The notes beneath the pieces are model-generated. The model saw only the letters and a list, made by a program, of their open reading frames with translations, searched no databases and was not told the origin of the DNA. The translations under genes were made by a program, and so were the position numbers. DNA of 64,000 nucleotides from Amycolatopsis sp. A133 (GTDB taxonomy: Bacteria; Actinomycetota; Actinomycetes; Mycobacteriales; Pseudonocardiaceae): assembly GCF_031082405.1 (NCBI RefSeq), contig NZ_JAVHJU010000040.1:42255-106254 (forward strand). Reading direction: 5' to 3'. Positions 8,595 to 17,380 of this stretch are shown here, one piece after another. How positions within the stretch are numbered: position 1 is the stretch's first letter; every line of letters starts with the position of its first letter.

Positions 8595-9197
8595 TCAGAT
8601 GGCGCCCGCCCGCAGCGCGTAAGCCACCGCGTGGGCGCGGTTGTTCAGGCCGCAGCGGGTCATCAGGCCGTACAGGACGTTCTTCACGGTCCGCTCGGAG
8701 TAGCACAGCTTCGCCGCGATCTCCTCGGTCCCGAACCCCTCGGCGACCAGCCGCAGCACGTCGCACTCGCGCGCCGCGAGTCCCGACAGCGTGAGCCCGT
8801 TCGGCTCCAGGACGTCCTTGCGCATCCGCTGCACCTGCGCGAGCAGCGCGCCCTGCAGCCGCGGCGGCAGGTTGGCCGTGCCGTCACCCGCGGCGAGCAC
8901 CGCCGTCACCAGCTCGGCGCCGCCCGTTTCGCGGCGCGGCAGGATCGCCACGACGCCGCTCTCCAGCACCGACATCAGGTCGCTTTCGCGGAAGTGCTCG
9001 ACGACCAGCACGACATGGGACGCCTTGGCCGCGCGGATCTCGCCCAGCACGGTCTCGTTGACGTGGTCCTCCATCACCAGCAGCACGTCCGGCACGAGGT
9101 CGGTCAGCCGGACGTCCGGGTGCCCGTCCAGGAGGCTCACCGCGCCGGCGTGCGTGATCGGGTCCGAGGCGAGGACGCTCACTTCGACGGGCTTCAT
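8595..9197 (-). CDS. LuxR-family regulator with degenerate receiver domain (paralogue A)
   Basis: 200 residues. The first ~120 resemble a response-regulator receiver, but where PDVVLLD would hold the phosphorylated Asp it reads PDVLLVMED, so phosphorylation is doubtful. Residues ~135-198 are a LuxR/NarL helix-turn-helix: LTLSGLAARECDVLRLVAEG, then EEIAAKLCYSERTVKNVLYG. The DNA-binding part is nearly identical to the regulator at 20380-20958 (shared LCYSERTVKNV and RAHAVAYA/RPHAVAYA), so they are paralogues probably reading similar sites. A perfect 9-bp palindrome lies 43 bases upstream of the start, and the same core is upstream of the second copy. No kinase gene is adjacent. Confidence 0.88.
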   Translation of the reverse strand: MKPVEVSVLASDPITHAGAVSLLDGHPDVRLTDLVPDVLLVMEDHVNETVLGEIRAAKASHVVLVVEHFRESDLMSVLESGVVAILPRRETGGAELVTAVLAAGDGTANLPPRLQGALLAQVQRMRKDVLEPNGLTLSGLAARECDVLRLVAEGFGTEEIAAKLCYSERTVKNVLYGLMTRCGLNNRAHAVAYALRAGAI

Positions 9198-9217
9198 GGA
9201 CGCAGTCTGGACGGCGG

Positions 9218-9259
9218 GTCTTCACGCCGTCCCTATTCCGTCTTCACGCCCGTGAAGAC
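9218..9259. promoter_or_regulatory. Operator-like GTCTTCACG palindrome plus extra half-site
   Basis: GTCTTCACG-CC-CGTGAAGAC at 9240-9259 is a perfect palindrome with 9-bp arms. A second half-site GTCTTCACG lies at 9218-9226, 22 bases (two helical turns) away. Both are just upstream of the LuxR-type gene starting at 9197. The same CTTCACG/CGTGAAG core recurs at 21048-21062 upstream of its paralogue. The centre is too short for a hairpin loop, so a protein site is more likely than a terminator. Confidence 0.65.
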
Positions 9260-9489
9260 AGCTCGCCGAACGCCGCCCGCGCCCGCTCGAGGCACCCGGG
9301 CATCCGCTCGGCCGCGCGGGCCCACTCGCGCTTGGCGCGCAGGTACTCCTCGCGTGCCTCGGGCGTCCAGCCGGCCAGTTCCGGCTCCACCCGGGACTCC
9401 AGGTCGGCCAGCAGCTCGCCGAGCTCCCCGGTGATGGCACCCATCCGGTCCAGCACCAGGTCGGCGAAGCTGAAGTCGAGCCGCGTCAC
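9244..9489 (-). CDS. Small WXG100-like protein, second of a tandem pair
   Basis: 81 residues from a GTG that overlaps the previous stop as GTGA, so translation is coupled. The composition is helical and ends in ERARAAFGELSSRA. A central GWTPEA stands where WXG100 proteins have the WxG turn, flanked by two amphipathic helices, so it looks like a diverged helical-hairpin partner. ESX substrates usually occur as such ~100-residue pairs that heterodimerise before type VII secretion. No EccC/EccD secretion gene is visible in the window. The last codons overlap the palindrome at 9240-9259. Confidence 0.6.
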   Translation of the reverse strand: MTRLDFSFADLVLDRMGAITGELGELLADLESRVEPELAGWTPEAREEYLRAKREWARAAERMPGCLERARAAFGELSSRA

Positions 9490-9731
9490 GGCAGCCGCGG
9501 CCGCGGCATCGGGCCGCCGGTCGCCTCCAGCAGCTCCGCCAGCCGCGACAGGATCACGTCGAACTCCTGCTCCCAGTCGCTCATCGCCTGGCCGAACCGC
9601 ACCGACGCCTCGCCGCGCCACGACGCCTGCACCATCGCCATCTCGCTGTTGACGTCGCGAAGGCGGGAACGGGCACCTTCGAGGGCGTACGCGAAGCAGG
9701 CGGCGGCTCGCTGCATGTCTTCGGTCGGCAT
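9486..9731 (-). CDS. WXG100-family protein, first of a tandem pair
   Basis: 81 residues from the ATG at 9731, chosen because GAGGAG lies just upstream; an in-frame extension to 9767 has no support. The sequence has the family's centre, ASWRGEASVRF (Trp-x-Gly), between two helices, with an ALEGARSRLRDV helix before and an EFDVILSRLAELL helix after. WXG100 proteins are helical hairpins secreted by type VII systems as dimers. The following gene overlaps by four bases and is the likely partner. The pair is divergent from the SARP-type gene at 9904. Confidence 0.72.
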   Translation of the reverse strand: MPTEDMQRAAACFAYALEGARSRLRDVNSEMAMVQASWRGEASVRFGQAMSDWEQEFDVILSRLAELLEATGGPMPRPRLP

Positions 9732-9903
9732 CCGCGGCTCCTCTCGGGCTCCCCGAGCGTGGCGCACGCCGTGGCGGCGCGAAACCCCGGCCGGGTGCCG
9801 TTGCCCGAATGTCCGCCATCCTTGCCTGCCGGTTCACGGCGCCCGCGTATGCTCACGGCAGGCATCCGGCGCGTGACGATTCGTCGCGCACGAAGGGAGA
9901 CCG

Positions 9904-12900
9904 ATGTCGGCCGCGGACGGCTCCGCACCGAGACTCCGGCTGCTGGGCCCCGTGAAGGCCTGGCAGGGCGAGACGGAGCTCGACCTCGGCTCCGCGCACC
10001 GGAGGACGGTCCTCGCCGCGCTGGCGATGCACCCGAACCGCACGGTTTCGCGCGAGGAGCTGATCGACGCCGTCTGGGGTGAGGCGCCGCCGCAGAGCGC
10101 GCAGGGTTCCATCTACACCTACGTCTCCGGGTTGCGGCGCGCGCTCGAGCCGGGCCGCGCCAAGGGCGAAGGGCCGCAGCTGCTCGCGTCGATCGGGTCC
10201 GGCTATTCGCTCCGCCTGGACGCCGAAGCGATCGACGTCCACCGGTTCGAAGCCCTGCGCGAGCAGGCGCAACGCCGGCAGGCGGCGGGCGATCTCCGCG
10301 GTGCGCGCGAAGCCTTCGACGCAGCGCTGGGACTCTGGCACGGCGTTCCGCTGTCCGGCTTGCCCGGGCCGTTCGCCGCCGCCCAGCGCGCCCGGCTCAC
10401 CGAGGTGCGGCTGACGACCGTCGAGCGGCGCGCCGAGGTCCTGCTGGACTCGGGCGGGCACGCCGAACTCGTCGCCGAGCTGACCGCGCTGACCCGCGAG
10501 CACCCGTTCCGCGAGACGTTGCGCGGGCTGCTCATGCGGGCCCTGGTCCGGGCGGGACGGCGGACCGAGGCGATCGCGGTGTACGCCGACGTCCGCGACC
10601 GGCTCGTCGAGGCCTCGGGCACCGAGCCCGGGCCGGCCCTGCGACGGCTGCACGACGAGCTGCTGGAGAAACCCGCACCGGCACCGAAACCGCCGCCACC
10701 CCCGCGCCCGGCGCGGTTCCCGGCCGCGGCCCTGCCGGAGCGGGCGGAGATCTTCGTCGGCCGCGAAGCCGAACTGGACCGGCTGCGCGACGCCGTCGCC
10801 GGCCTTCGGGCCGGAGCGGGCCGCTCGGTGTGGCTCGAAGGCGAGCCGGGCAGCGGGCGGACGGCGCTGCTCGCCGAAGTCCTCACCCTGGCGCGGGACC
10901 TCGATCCCGCCTTCGCCGCCGCGGACGCGCTCGACCAGCGGTTTTCCCTGCGCCCGCTGCTCGACGCGCTGGGCGTGCACTCGCGCGCGACCGACGAACG
11001 CCGGGCCGCGCTGGCCGTGCGGCTCGCCGGGCCGTCCGGTGAAGACCCCGTCGACGGCGTGCTGGGCCTGGTCCGCGAGCTGTGCGCGGAGGCCCCGCTG
11101 GTGCTCGTGGTCGACGACCTGCAGTGGGCCGACGACACCACGCTGCGGGTCTGGCGCTACCTGAGCCGGGAGACGCGGGAGCTGCCGTTGCTGCTGGTCG
11201 GCGCCTGCCGTCCGGTGCCGCGACCGGCCGCGCTCGACGACCTGCGGGCCGAACTTGACAACGATGACATCGCGGTGCTCCAGCTGACCCCGTTGACCGA
11301 AGACGCGACGCGGGAGCTGGCCACCGAGCTGGTCGGCGCGCCACCCGGGCCGGGGCTGCAGCTGCTGGTGTCCTACGCGGCCGGAAATCCGCGCTACACC
11401 AGGGAAATCGTCGAGACGCTGCTGACGCAGTCGATGATCGTGCTCGACGGCGTCCACGCGCACCTGGACGGCAACGCGTGCCAGACGATCCCGCCGCCGC
11501 TGGGCTCGCGGATCACGCTGTACCTGAGCTTCCTGTCCAGCGGGGCCCGCGACACCCTGCGCTGGGCCGCGATGCTGGGCCGGGAGTTCTCGCTCGCGGA
11601 CATCGCCGTCGCCACCGAACGGCCGCCGACGGCGCTGGTCGGCGCGGTCGACGAAGCGATCACGTCCGGGGTGCTCGTCGAATCGGGCGATCGGCTGGCG
11701 TTCCGGCACCCGCTGGTGCGCCGCGTGCTCTACGAAAAGACGCCCGCCGCGATGCGGGTCGCGCTGCACCGGCAGCTGGCCGAAGCGTTCGCCGCCGCGG
11801 GCGCGCCCGCCGAACGCGTCGCCGAGCAGCTCGCCGCCGCCCCTGCGCAGGTGGACCCGTGGGTCACCGCGTGGCTGCTGGAGCACATCGGCGCCGTGGC
11901 CACCGAGACCCCGCGGATCGCGGTCGACCTGCTGCGCCACGCCGTCACCCAAGGCGCGTTGCCGCCGGACGCGCGGGAGACGCTGACCGCGACCCTGGCC
12001 CGGCTGCTGTTCTGGCTCGGCCGGGAGCCCGAAGCCGAGGCGCGCTCGGTCGTCGCGCGGACGTCCGACAGCAGGCGCGCGGCCGAGATGCGCTGGATCC
12101 TCGCCTACGTCTACTACCGCCGCGGCGACTTCTCCGAGGCGACCGCCGAGCTGAAGCGGACCCTCGACGACGCCGACGTCCCGGAGATGTGGCGCGGGCG
12201 GCACGAGGCCCTGCTGGCCACGCTGGAGAAGCTCGGCGAAGAGACCGCGCTGGCCCCGGCGGGGCTGCACCCGCTGGACGACGCGGCGCTGGCCGTGCCG
12301 AACCTCGACAGCCTCGACGACGCCGCCGAGCCGCTCGACGCCGCCCGGCGGATCGCCGCAACCCGCGCGGTGCCGGGCGAGATGCACCTGGCCGGCGCGG
12401 TGCACTACTACTGGCTGGGCCGCTGGCCCGAGGCGCTGGCCGAGCTCGACGCGGTGATCCGCGACGGCGCCGAAACCGCGTCATACGTTCTGCGCAGTCC
12501 CGGCTCGGCGTTGCTGGTCCACGGCGTCGGCGCGTTGATCGCCGGCCACCGCGGCGAACCGGCCCAGGCCAGGACGCACCTGGACGCGGCCGACCGGCAG
12601 CAGTGGCCCCCGGGCCTCGAGCCCGACGGCGGGGACTTCCTCCTCGCGGCGCGGGCGCTGCTGGCCGAGCAGGAGGGCAGGCCGGAGGCGGCCCTGGCGG
12701 CCCTGTCCCCGCTGCTGGAGGACAACCACCCCCCGGCGGCCCGCCACCAGTGGCTGCCCGACCTGGTGCGGCTGGCTTTGGCGCTCGACGATCGCCAGCG
12801 GGTCCAGGAGGCGCTGCGCCTGCTGGAATCCGACGCCGGCATCCCCCCGGCCCACGCCGCGGCGGCCGCCCACTGCCGCGGCTTGGTGGTAGGCGACCCC

Positions 12901-13158
12901 GAGCCGGTGCTGACGGCGGCCGGGCACTACCGGGCAGCCGGGCGGTTGCTGAAGCAGGCCAAGGCCACGGAGGACGCGGCGATCCTGCTGGCGGAGTCGG
13001 GCGAGCTGGCCGGGGCGCGGACGGCGTTCCGGACCGCGCTGACGGCGTACACCGGAATGGGCGCGGTGTGGGACGTCCGCCGCGCGGAGGCCCGGATGGG
13101 GCCCTTCGGCATCCGGCGGGCGCCGGCGGTGCGGCCGCGGGCGGTTGCCGGGGAGTGA
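9904..13158 (+). CDS. SARP/BTAD-type regulator with AAA-type ATPase and helical repeats, no C-terminal LuxR domain
   Basis: 1084 residues; ATG with AAGGGAG eight bases upstream. Residues ~8-100 form a winged-helix DNA-binding domain (RLRLLGPVKAWQG, TVSREELIDAVWG, IYTYVSGLRRAL). Residues ~105-255 are the bacterial transcriptional activation (BTAD) domain. From ~280 an ATPase module follows: Walker A is GEPGSGRT, with Arg319 where Lys is expected, and Walker B is VLVVDDLQWADD (~400-411). The rest is Ala/Leu-rich helical repeats as in LAL/AfsR-like proteins. Such proteins act as activators of secondary metabolism or transport genes. The 13663 gene is a relative with an intact Walker A and an added LuxR domain. 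Target genes are not evident. Confidence 0.9.
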   Translation: MSAADGSAPRLRLLGPVKAWQGETELDLGSAHRRTVLAALAMHPNRTVSREELIDAVWGEAPPQSAQGSIYTYVSGLRRALEPGRAKGEGPQLLASIGSGYSLRLDAEAIDVHRFEALREQAQRRQAAGDLRGAREAFDAALGLWHGVPLSGLPGPFAAAQRARLTEVRLTTVERRAEVLLDSGGHAELVAELTALTREHPFRETLRGLLMRALVRAGRRTEAIAVYADVRDRLVEASGTEPGPALRRLHDELLEKPAPAPKPPPPPRPARFPAAALPERAEIFVGREAELDRLRDAVAGLRAGAGRSVWLEGEPGSGRTALLAEVLTLARDLDPAFAAADALDQRFSLRPLLDALGVHSRATDERRAALAVRLAGPSGEDPVDGVLGLVRELCAEAPLVLVVDDLQWADDTTLRVWRYLSRETRELPLLLVGACRPVPRPAALDDLRAELDNDDIAVLQLTPLTEDATRELATELVGAPPGPGLQLLVSYAAGNPRYTREIVETLLTQSMIVLDGVHAHLDGNACQTIPPPLGSRITLYLSFLSSGARDTLRWAAMLGREFSLADIAVATERPPTALVGAVDEAITSGVLVESGDRLAFRHPLVRRVLYEKTPAAMRVALHRQLAEAFAAAGAPAERVAEQLAAAPAQVDPWVTAWLLEHIGAVATETPRIAVDLLRHAVTQGALPPDARETLTATLARLLFWLGREPEAEARSVVARTSDSRRAAEMRWILAYVYYRRGDFSEATAELKRTLDDADVPEMWRGRHEALLATLEKLGEETALAPAGLHPLDDAALAVPNLDSLDDAAEPLDAARRIAATRAVPGEMHLAGAVHYYWLGRWPEALAELDAVIRDGAETASYVLRSPGSALLVHGVGALIAGHRGEPAQARTHLDAADRQQWPPGLEPDGGDFLLAARALLAEQEGRPEAALAALSPLLEDNHPPAARHQWLPDLVRLALALDDRQRVQEALRLLESDAGIPPAHAAAAAHCRGLVVGDPEPVLTAAGHYRAAGRLLKQAKATEDAAILLAESGELAGARTAFRTALTAYTGMGAVWDVRRAEARMGPFGIRRAPAVRPRAVAGE

Positions 13159-13194
13159 GGGGCCGGGTCGGGTCGCGGGATTGTCGGCGGGTTC

Positions 13195-13378
13195 GGAGGC
13201 TTAGGCACGGCTCGTGAGCAGGCCGCGGGTTGCCGGCGCCGGAAGGCCGGGCATGCGCTCGCTAGCAACTCGCGGGGCTGCAGGCGGGGGCTGGAGGCCT
13301 AGGCACGGGTTTGTGAGCAGGCCGCGGGCTGCCGGTGGCGCCGGAGGGCCGGCCACGCGCTCGCAAGCAAGCCGCGGG
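13195..13378. repeat. Two imperfect ~85-base direct repeats in a 500-base gene-free gap
   Basis: The 13159-13662 stretch separates the two giant regulators. Copy 1 (13195-13277) and copy 2 (13293-13378) share the order GGAGGC(C/T)TAGGCACGG, GTGAGCAGGCCGCGGG, TGCCGG, GGCCGG and GCGCTCGC, about 98 bases apart. They look like diverged copies of one unit, and I see no coding signal that explains them. Further right, TTGTGC (13561-13566) and TAAGGT (13583-13588), 16 bases apart, are a plausible promoter for the next gene. A TCTGGGGCT-GG-AGCCCCAGA palindrome is at 13628-13647. Confidence 0.5.
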
Positions 13379-13662
13379 CGTTTACTCCGGAACGCGCGAG
13401 CCCACCACTCCCCTCCACCGGCCTGAGCCGCAGCTCAGCCGCGCTGCGGGGCAGGCGCGACCAACCCGCACCCCAGCACCAGGGCCCGAACCCGGCCGAG
13501 GACATCTCCGGCGAGTGACATCCGGCGCCGCGATGTCTTGTCTGAGTTGAACGCGCAACCTTGTGCGGGGCCGCCGCGTCGGTAAGGTCACCGGAGTAGT
13601 CGGTACCGATGTCCCTGGGGGATGGGGTCTGGGGCTGGAGCCCCAGAGGGGACGGCAGTGAC

Positions 13663-16600
13663 ATGCCAGCGGATGCGGACACCGGCCTGCGGGTGGGCGT
13701 GCTCGGCCCGCTGCGGGCCTGGCGCGGGGCGGCCGAAATCGGGCTCGGCCCCGCTCGTCAGCGTGCCGTCTTCGCGGTGCTCGCGGTCAACGCCGGCCGG
13801 TCCGTTCCCCGGGCCGAACTGATCGCCGGCGTGTGGGGTGACTCCGCGCCGGCGAGTGTCGAAGGCAGCGTGCACACCTACGTCTCCGGGCTGCGCCGGG
13901 CCCTCGAACCGGACCGGTCGCGGTGGTCGGCGGCCAGCGTCCTCGTCTCCGATCCGGCCGGGTACTCGCTGCTGCTCGGTGAAGACGCGCTCGACGCGGC
14001 CCTGTTCGAACGGCACCGCGAATGCGCGCAACGGCACCTCGACCTGGGCGATCCGCGGGCGGCGGTCACCGAACTGGACGCCGCTCTTGCGCTCTGGCAG
14101 GGGGAAGCGCTCTCCGGCGTGCCCGGCGGGTTTGCCGAGCGGCACCGCGAATACCTCGCCGAACTGCGGCTGAACACCCTCGAACGGCGGGCCGAAGCCG
14201 TGCTGGCGCTCGGTGGCCACCTCGATCTCGCGCCGGAGCTGACGGTGCTGGCCGGCGAACACCCGCTGCGGGAGTCGCTGCGGGAGTCGCTCATGCTCGC
14301 CCTCTACCGCAGCGGACGGCCCGCCGACGCCCTCGACGTCTTCCGCGACGCCCGCGCCACCCTCGTCGCCGAACTCGGCGTCGAACCCGGTCCGGCGCTG
14401 CAGCGGCTCCAGCGGCAGATCCTGGCCCAGGACCCGGCCCTCGACGCCCCCTCGGCGCCGGTCGTGGTCACCGGGCACCGGCTGTTCGGCCGGGAAGCCG
14501 AAATGACGAAACTCGCCGAGCTCGTCGCCGGTGTCCGCGCCGGGCGGGGCCGGGCCGTCTGGATCGAAGGCGACGCCGGGATCGGCAAGTCCGAGCTGCT
14601 CGCCAGCTCACTGCCGGACGGCCCCGGCTTCCAGCGGCTCTGGGCGGCCGCGGACGAGCTGAGCACCCGGTTCCCGCTGCAGGTGGTGCTGGAATGCCTG
14701 GCGATCGACGCGCATTCGCCCGACCCGCGGCGTGCGCGGGTGGCGAAGGAACTCGCGGGCGAGGGCCCGGCGCGGCGCAGCTGGGGCCCGGCCGACCCGG
14801 TGCTCGGCGCCGTCGACCGGCTGCTCGCCCTGGTCGACGAGCTGTGCGCCGAGTCGCCGCAGGTGCTGGTGCTGGACGACCTGCAGTGGGCCGACGAGGC
14901 GTCCGTGCTGGTCTGGCACCGGCTCTGCGCGGCGACCCGGCAGCTGCCGCTGCTGCTGGTGGCCGCGACCCGCCCGGCGCCGGACCGCGCCGAACTCGCC
15001 CAGCTGCGCCGCGGCGTCCAGGCGCGCGACGGCGTCGTCCTCGACCTCGCGCCGCTGACCGAAGAGAACGTCGGCAGGCTGATCGAAGACCAGCTCGGGG
15101 CGCCGCCCGGGCCCGGATTGCGCGAACTGGCCGCCCGTGGCGCCGGAAACCCCTTGTACGTCAAGGAAATGGTCGACGTCCTGCGCCGCGCCGGCGCGGT
15201 GGAGGTGAGCGGCGGCCAAGCCGACGTCGACGACCCGGCGGAGTTCGAGGCGCCGCGATCGCTGGTCGCCGCCGTCGACCGGCGGCTGGACTTCCTGACC
15301 GCGCGGACGCAGGAAGTGCTGCGCTGGGGCGCGCTGCTGGGCATGGAGTTCGCCGTCGGCGACGTCGCCGCGGTGGTCGGCACCCGGCCGTCGGACCTGC
15401 TGGCGCCGCTGGAAGAAGCCGTCGCGGCGAACGTGCTCATCGACACCGGGACCCAGCTGGCGTTCCGCCACCCCCTGCTGCGACAGGCCCTTTACGACCG
15501 CCTGCTGGCCGGGACGCGGGCGGCGCTGCACCGCCAGGCCGCCGAGGCGCTCGCCGGGATCGGCGCCCCGGTGAAGCGCGTCGCCGAGCAGCTGGTGGCG
15601 GCGCCCGCGACGGTGGACGAATGGGTGCTGGACTGGCTCGCCGCCCACCACGCGGTCGTCTCGACCCGGGCGCCGCTGATCGCCGTCGAGCTGCTGGAAC
15701 GCGCGCTGGCCGCGTGCTCCAGCACCGACCGACGCCGGGAAACACTGCTCGTGGCGCTGGTCAAGGTGCTGTTCCGGCTGGAACGCAGCCCGGAAACCCT
15801 GGCGCGGCAAGCCCTCGACGTCGCCACCGAGCCGGACGCCGTCGAGGAGATGCGGCACGTGCTCGCGGCGCTGCGGCACCGCCGTGGGGACACCGAAGGT
15901 GCCGTCGCCACCCTCGCCGCGTCGGTCGACGACCCGGCCGTGCCGGAGCTCTGGCGGGGCAAGCACCGGCAGCTGCTGGCGAACTTCCGCCGCGGCGATC
16001 TGTCCGATTTGGACAATGCGGAGCGGACGGCGCACGAGACGAAAGCGCTCGCCGGCGGCGACCGCTACCTGACCGCGCACTCGCTGCAGTCGTTGTGGCT
16101 GGTCGATTCGGTGCGCCGCGAGCACGACCGCGCGCTCGCCCACGTCGACGCGGCGATCGAGGCCGTCGGCGACGACCACGAACTCGCCGACCTGCACCTC
16201 GACCTGCTCGACAACCGCGTGTTCACGCTCCAGAACCTCGACCGGCTGGCCGAAGCGGACGACGCGCTGCGCGCGGCGGGCGAAGTCGCCGCCCGGCACG
16301 CCCTGCCGGTCGGGCTGCAGGTGTCCGCCGCGGTGCACCGGTACTGGGAAGGCCGCTGGGACGAGGCGCTGGTCGAGCTGGACACGGTCATCGAGGACGG
16401 CCCGGCGATCACGTTCTACGGCCTGCGCGAGCCCGGCCCGGCGGCGCTGCTGCTGCACGGCGTCGCGGCGCTGATCGCGGGCCGCCGGGACGACCGGGCC
16501 CAGGCCGCGGCCCACCTCGACGCGGCGGAGGAGTACGCCCCGGCGACCGGCGCCGAGCGCGAAAGCTTCGACTTCCTGCTGGTCGCCGACGCCCTCGCGG

Positions 16601-17349
16601 CCGAGCAGCGCGGCGACCGGGTCCGCGCGCTCGCCGTCCTCGAACCGATCCTCAACCCGACGTACGCGCAGATGATGCTGCGGCACCAGTGGCTGCCGGC
16701 GTTCGTGCGGCTGGCGATGGAGCAGGACGACGTCGGCCGCGCCCGGCGCGCGTTGGCGGTGTGCGAGGAAGAAGCGGCGAAGGAACGACGTCCGGCGCGG
16801 GCGCACGCGGCGGCGTCGTGGTGCCGCGGGCTGATCGAGGAGGACCCGGCCCCGGTGCTGGCGACGGCCGAGCACTTCCGGGCGGTCGGCCGCCGCCCCG
16901 AACTGGCGTCGGCGCTCGAGGACGCGGCGGTGCTGCTGGCGCGCGCGGGCCGGCTGGACGCGGCGCACGCGGCGTTCGAGGAGGCCGCCGAGCTGTACAC
17001 GGCGCTGGCCGCGCGCTGGGACCTGCGGCGCGCGGAAACCCGGCTGCGCCGCCTCGGCGTCCGCCGCGGCGCCCTGTTCTCGCCGATCCGGCCGGGTCAC
17101 GGCTGGGAGTCGCTGACGCCGATCGAGGTCCGCATCGCCGGCCTGGTCGCCGAAGGCCGGTCCAACCCGGAGATCGCGGCGGAGCTGTCGTTGCCGCGGC
17201 GGACGGTCCAGGCCCACGTGGCCCGGCTGCTGGGCAAGCTGGATGCGCCGTCACGCGCGGGTGTCGCCGACGCCTTCCGGCAGCGCACCGGAGCGGGTGC
17301 CGATCCAGCACCACCCGCGGCCGGGCGACCGGGAAGCGGCAGGCGTTGA
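13663..17349 (+). CDS. SARP/BTAD-ATPase-LuxR giant regulator
   Basis: 1228 residues from the ATG at 13663, chosen for AGAGGGGAC about ten bases upstream; an in-frame ATG at 13609 has no ribosome site and would translate through a palindrome. Order: winged helix (LRVGVLGPLRAWRG, SVPRAELIAGVWG), BTAD (~100-245), ATPase with an intact Walker A GDAGIGKS (Lys309) and Walker B VLVLDDLQWADE, long helical-repeat middle, and a C-terminal LuxR helix-turn-helix (~1150-1210, LTPIEVRIAGLVAEG then TVQAHVARLLGKL). It therefore carries DNA-binding domains at both ends. It is a clear relative of the 9904 gene and probably arose by duplication. The downstream sugar transporter operon is convergent, so no direct target is indicated. 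Confidence 0.9.
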   Translation: MPADADTGLRVGVLGPLRAWRGAAEIGLGPARQRAVFAVLAVNAGRSVPRAELIAGVWGDSAPASVEGSVHTYVSGLRRALEPDRSRWSAASVLVSDPAGYSLLLGEDALDAALFERHRECAQRHLDLGDPRAAVTELDAALALWQGEALSGVPGGFAERHREYLAELRLNTLERRAEAVLALGGHLDLAPELTVLAGEHPLRESLRESLMLALYRSGRPADALDVFRDARATLVAELGVEPGPALQRLQRQILAQDPALDAPSAPVVVTGHRLFGREAEMTKLAELVAGVRAGRGRAVWIEGDAGIGKSELLASSLPDGPGFQRLWAAADELSTRFPLQVVLECLAIDAHSPDPRRARVAKELAGEGPARRSWGPADPVLGAVDRLLALVDELCAESPQVLVLDDLQWADEASVLVWHRLCAATRQLPLLLVAATRPAPDRAELAQLRRGVQARDGVVLDLAPLTEENVGRLIEDQLGAPPGPGLRELAARGAGNPLYVKEMVDVLRRAGAVEVSGGQADVDDPAEFEAPRSLVAAVDRRLDFLTARTQEVLRWGALLGMEFAVGDVAAVVGTRPSDLLAPLEEAVAANVLIDTGTQLAFRHPLLRQALYDRLLAGTRAALHRQAAEALAGIGAPVKRVAEQLVAAPATVDEWVLDWLAAHHAVVSTRAPLIAVELLERALAACSSTDRRRETLLVALVKVLFRLERSPETLARQALDVATEPDAVEEMRHVLAALRHRRGDTEGAVATLAASVDDPAVPELWRGKHRQLLANFRRGDLSDLDNAERTAHETKALAGGDRYLTAHSLQSLWLVDSVRREHDRALAHVDAAIEAVGDDHELADLHLDLLDNRVFTLQNLDRLAEADDALRAAGEVAARHALPVGLQVSAAVHRYWEGRWDEALVELDTVIEDGPAITFYGLREPGPAALLLHGVAALIAGRRDDRAQAAAHLDAAEEYAPATGAERESFDFLLVADALAAEQRGDRVRALAVLEPILNPTYAQMMLRHQWLPAFVRLAMEQDDVGRARRALAVCEEEAAKERRPARAHAAASWCRGLIEEDPAPVLATAEHFRAVGRRPELASALEDAAVLLARAGRLDAAHAAFEEAAELYTALAARWDLRRAETRLRRLGVRRGALFSPIRPGHGWESLTPIEVRIAGLVAEGRSNPEIAAELSLPRRTVQAHVARLLGKLDAPSRAGVADAFRQRTGAGADPAPPAAGRPGSGRR

Positions 17350-17380
17350 GGCCGAGCCCACGGGAAACCCGTCGGGAAGG

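Noticed and set aside
9853..17217. Very long minus-strand frames opposite the two giant regulators
   Set aside because: They are Arg/Gly/Pro-rich products of complementary GC-rich codons, with no domains and no ribosome sites; the plus-strand genes explain the DNA.
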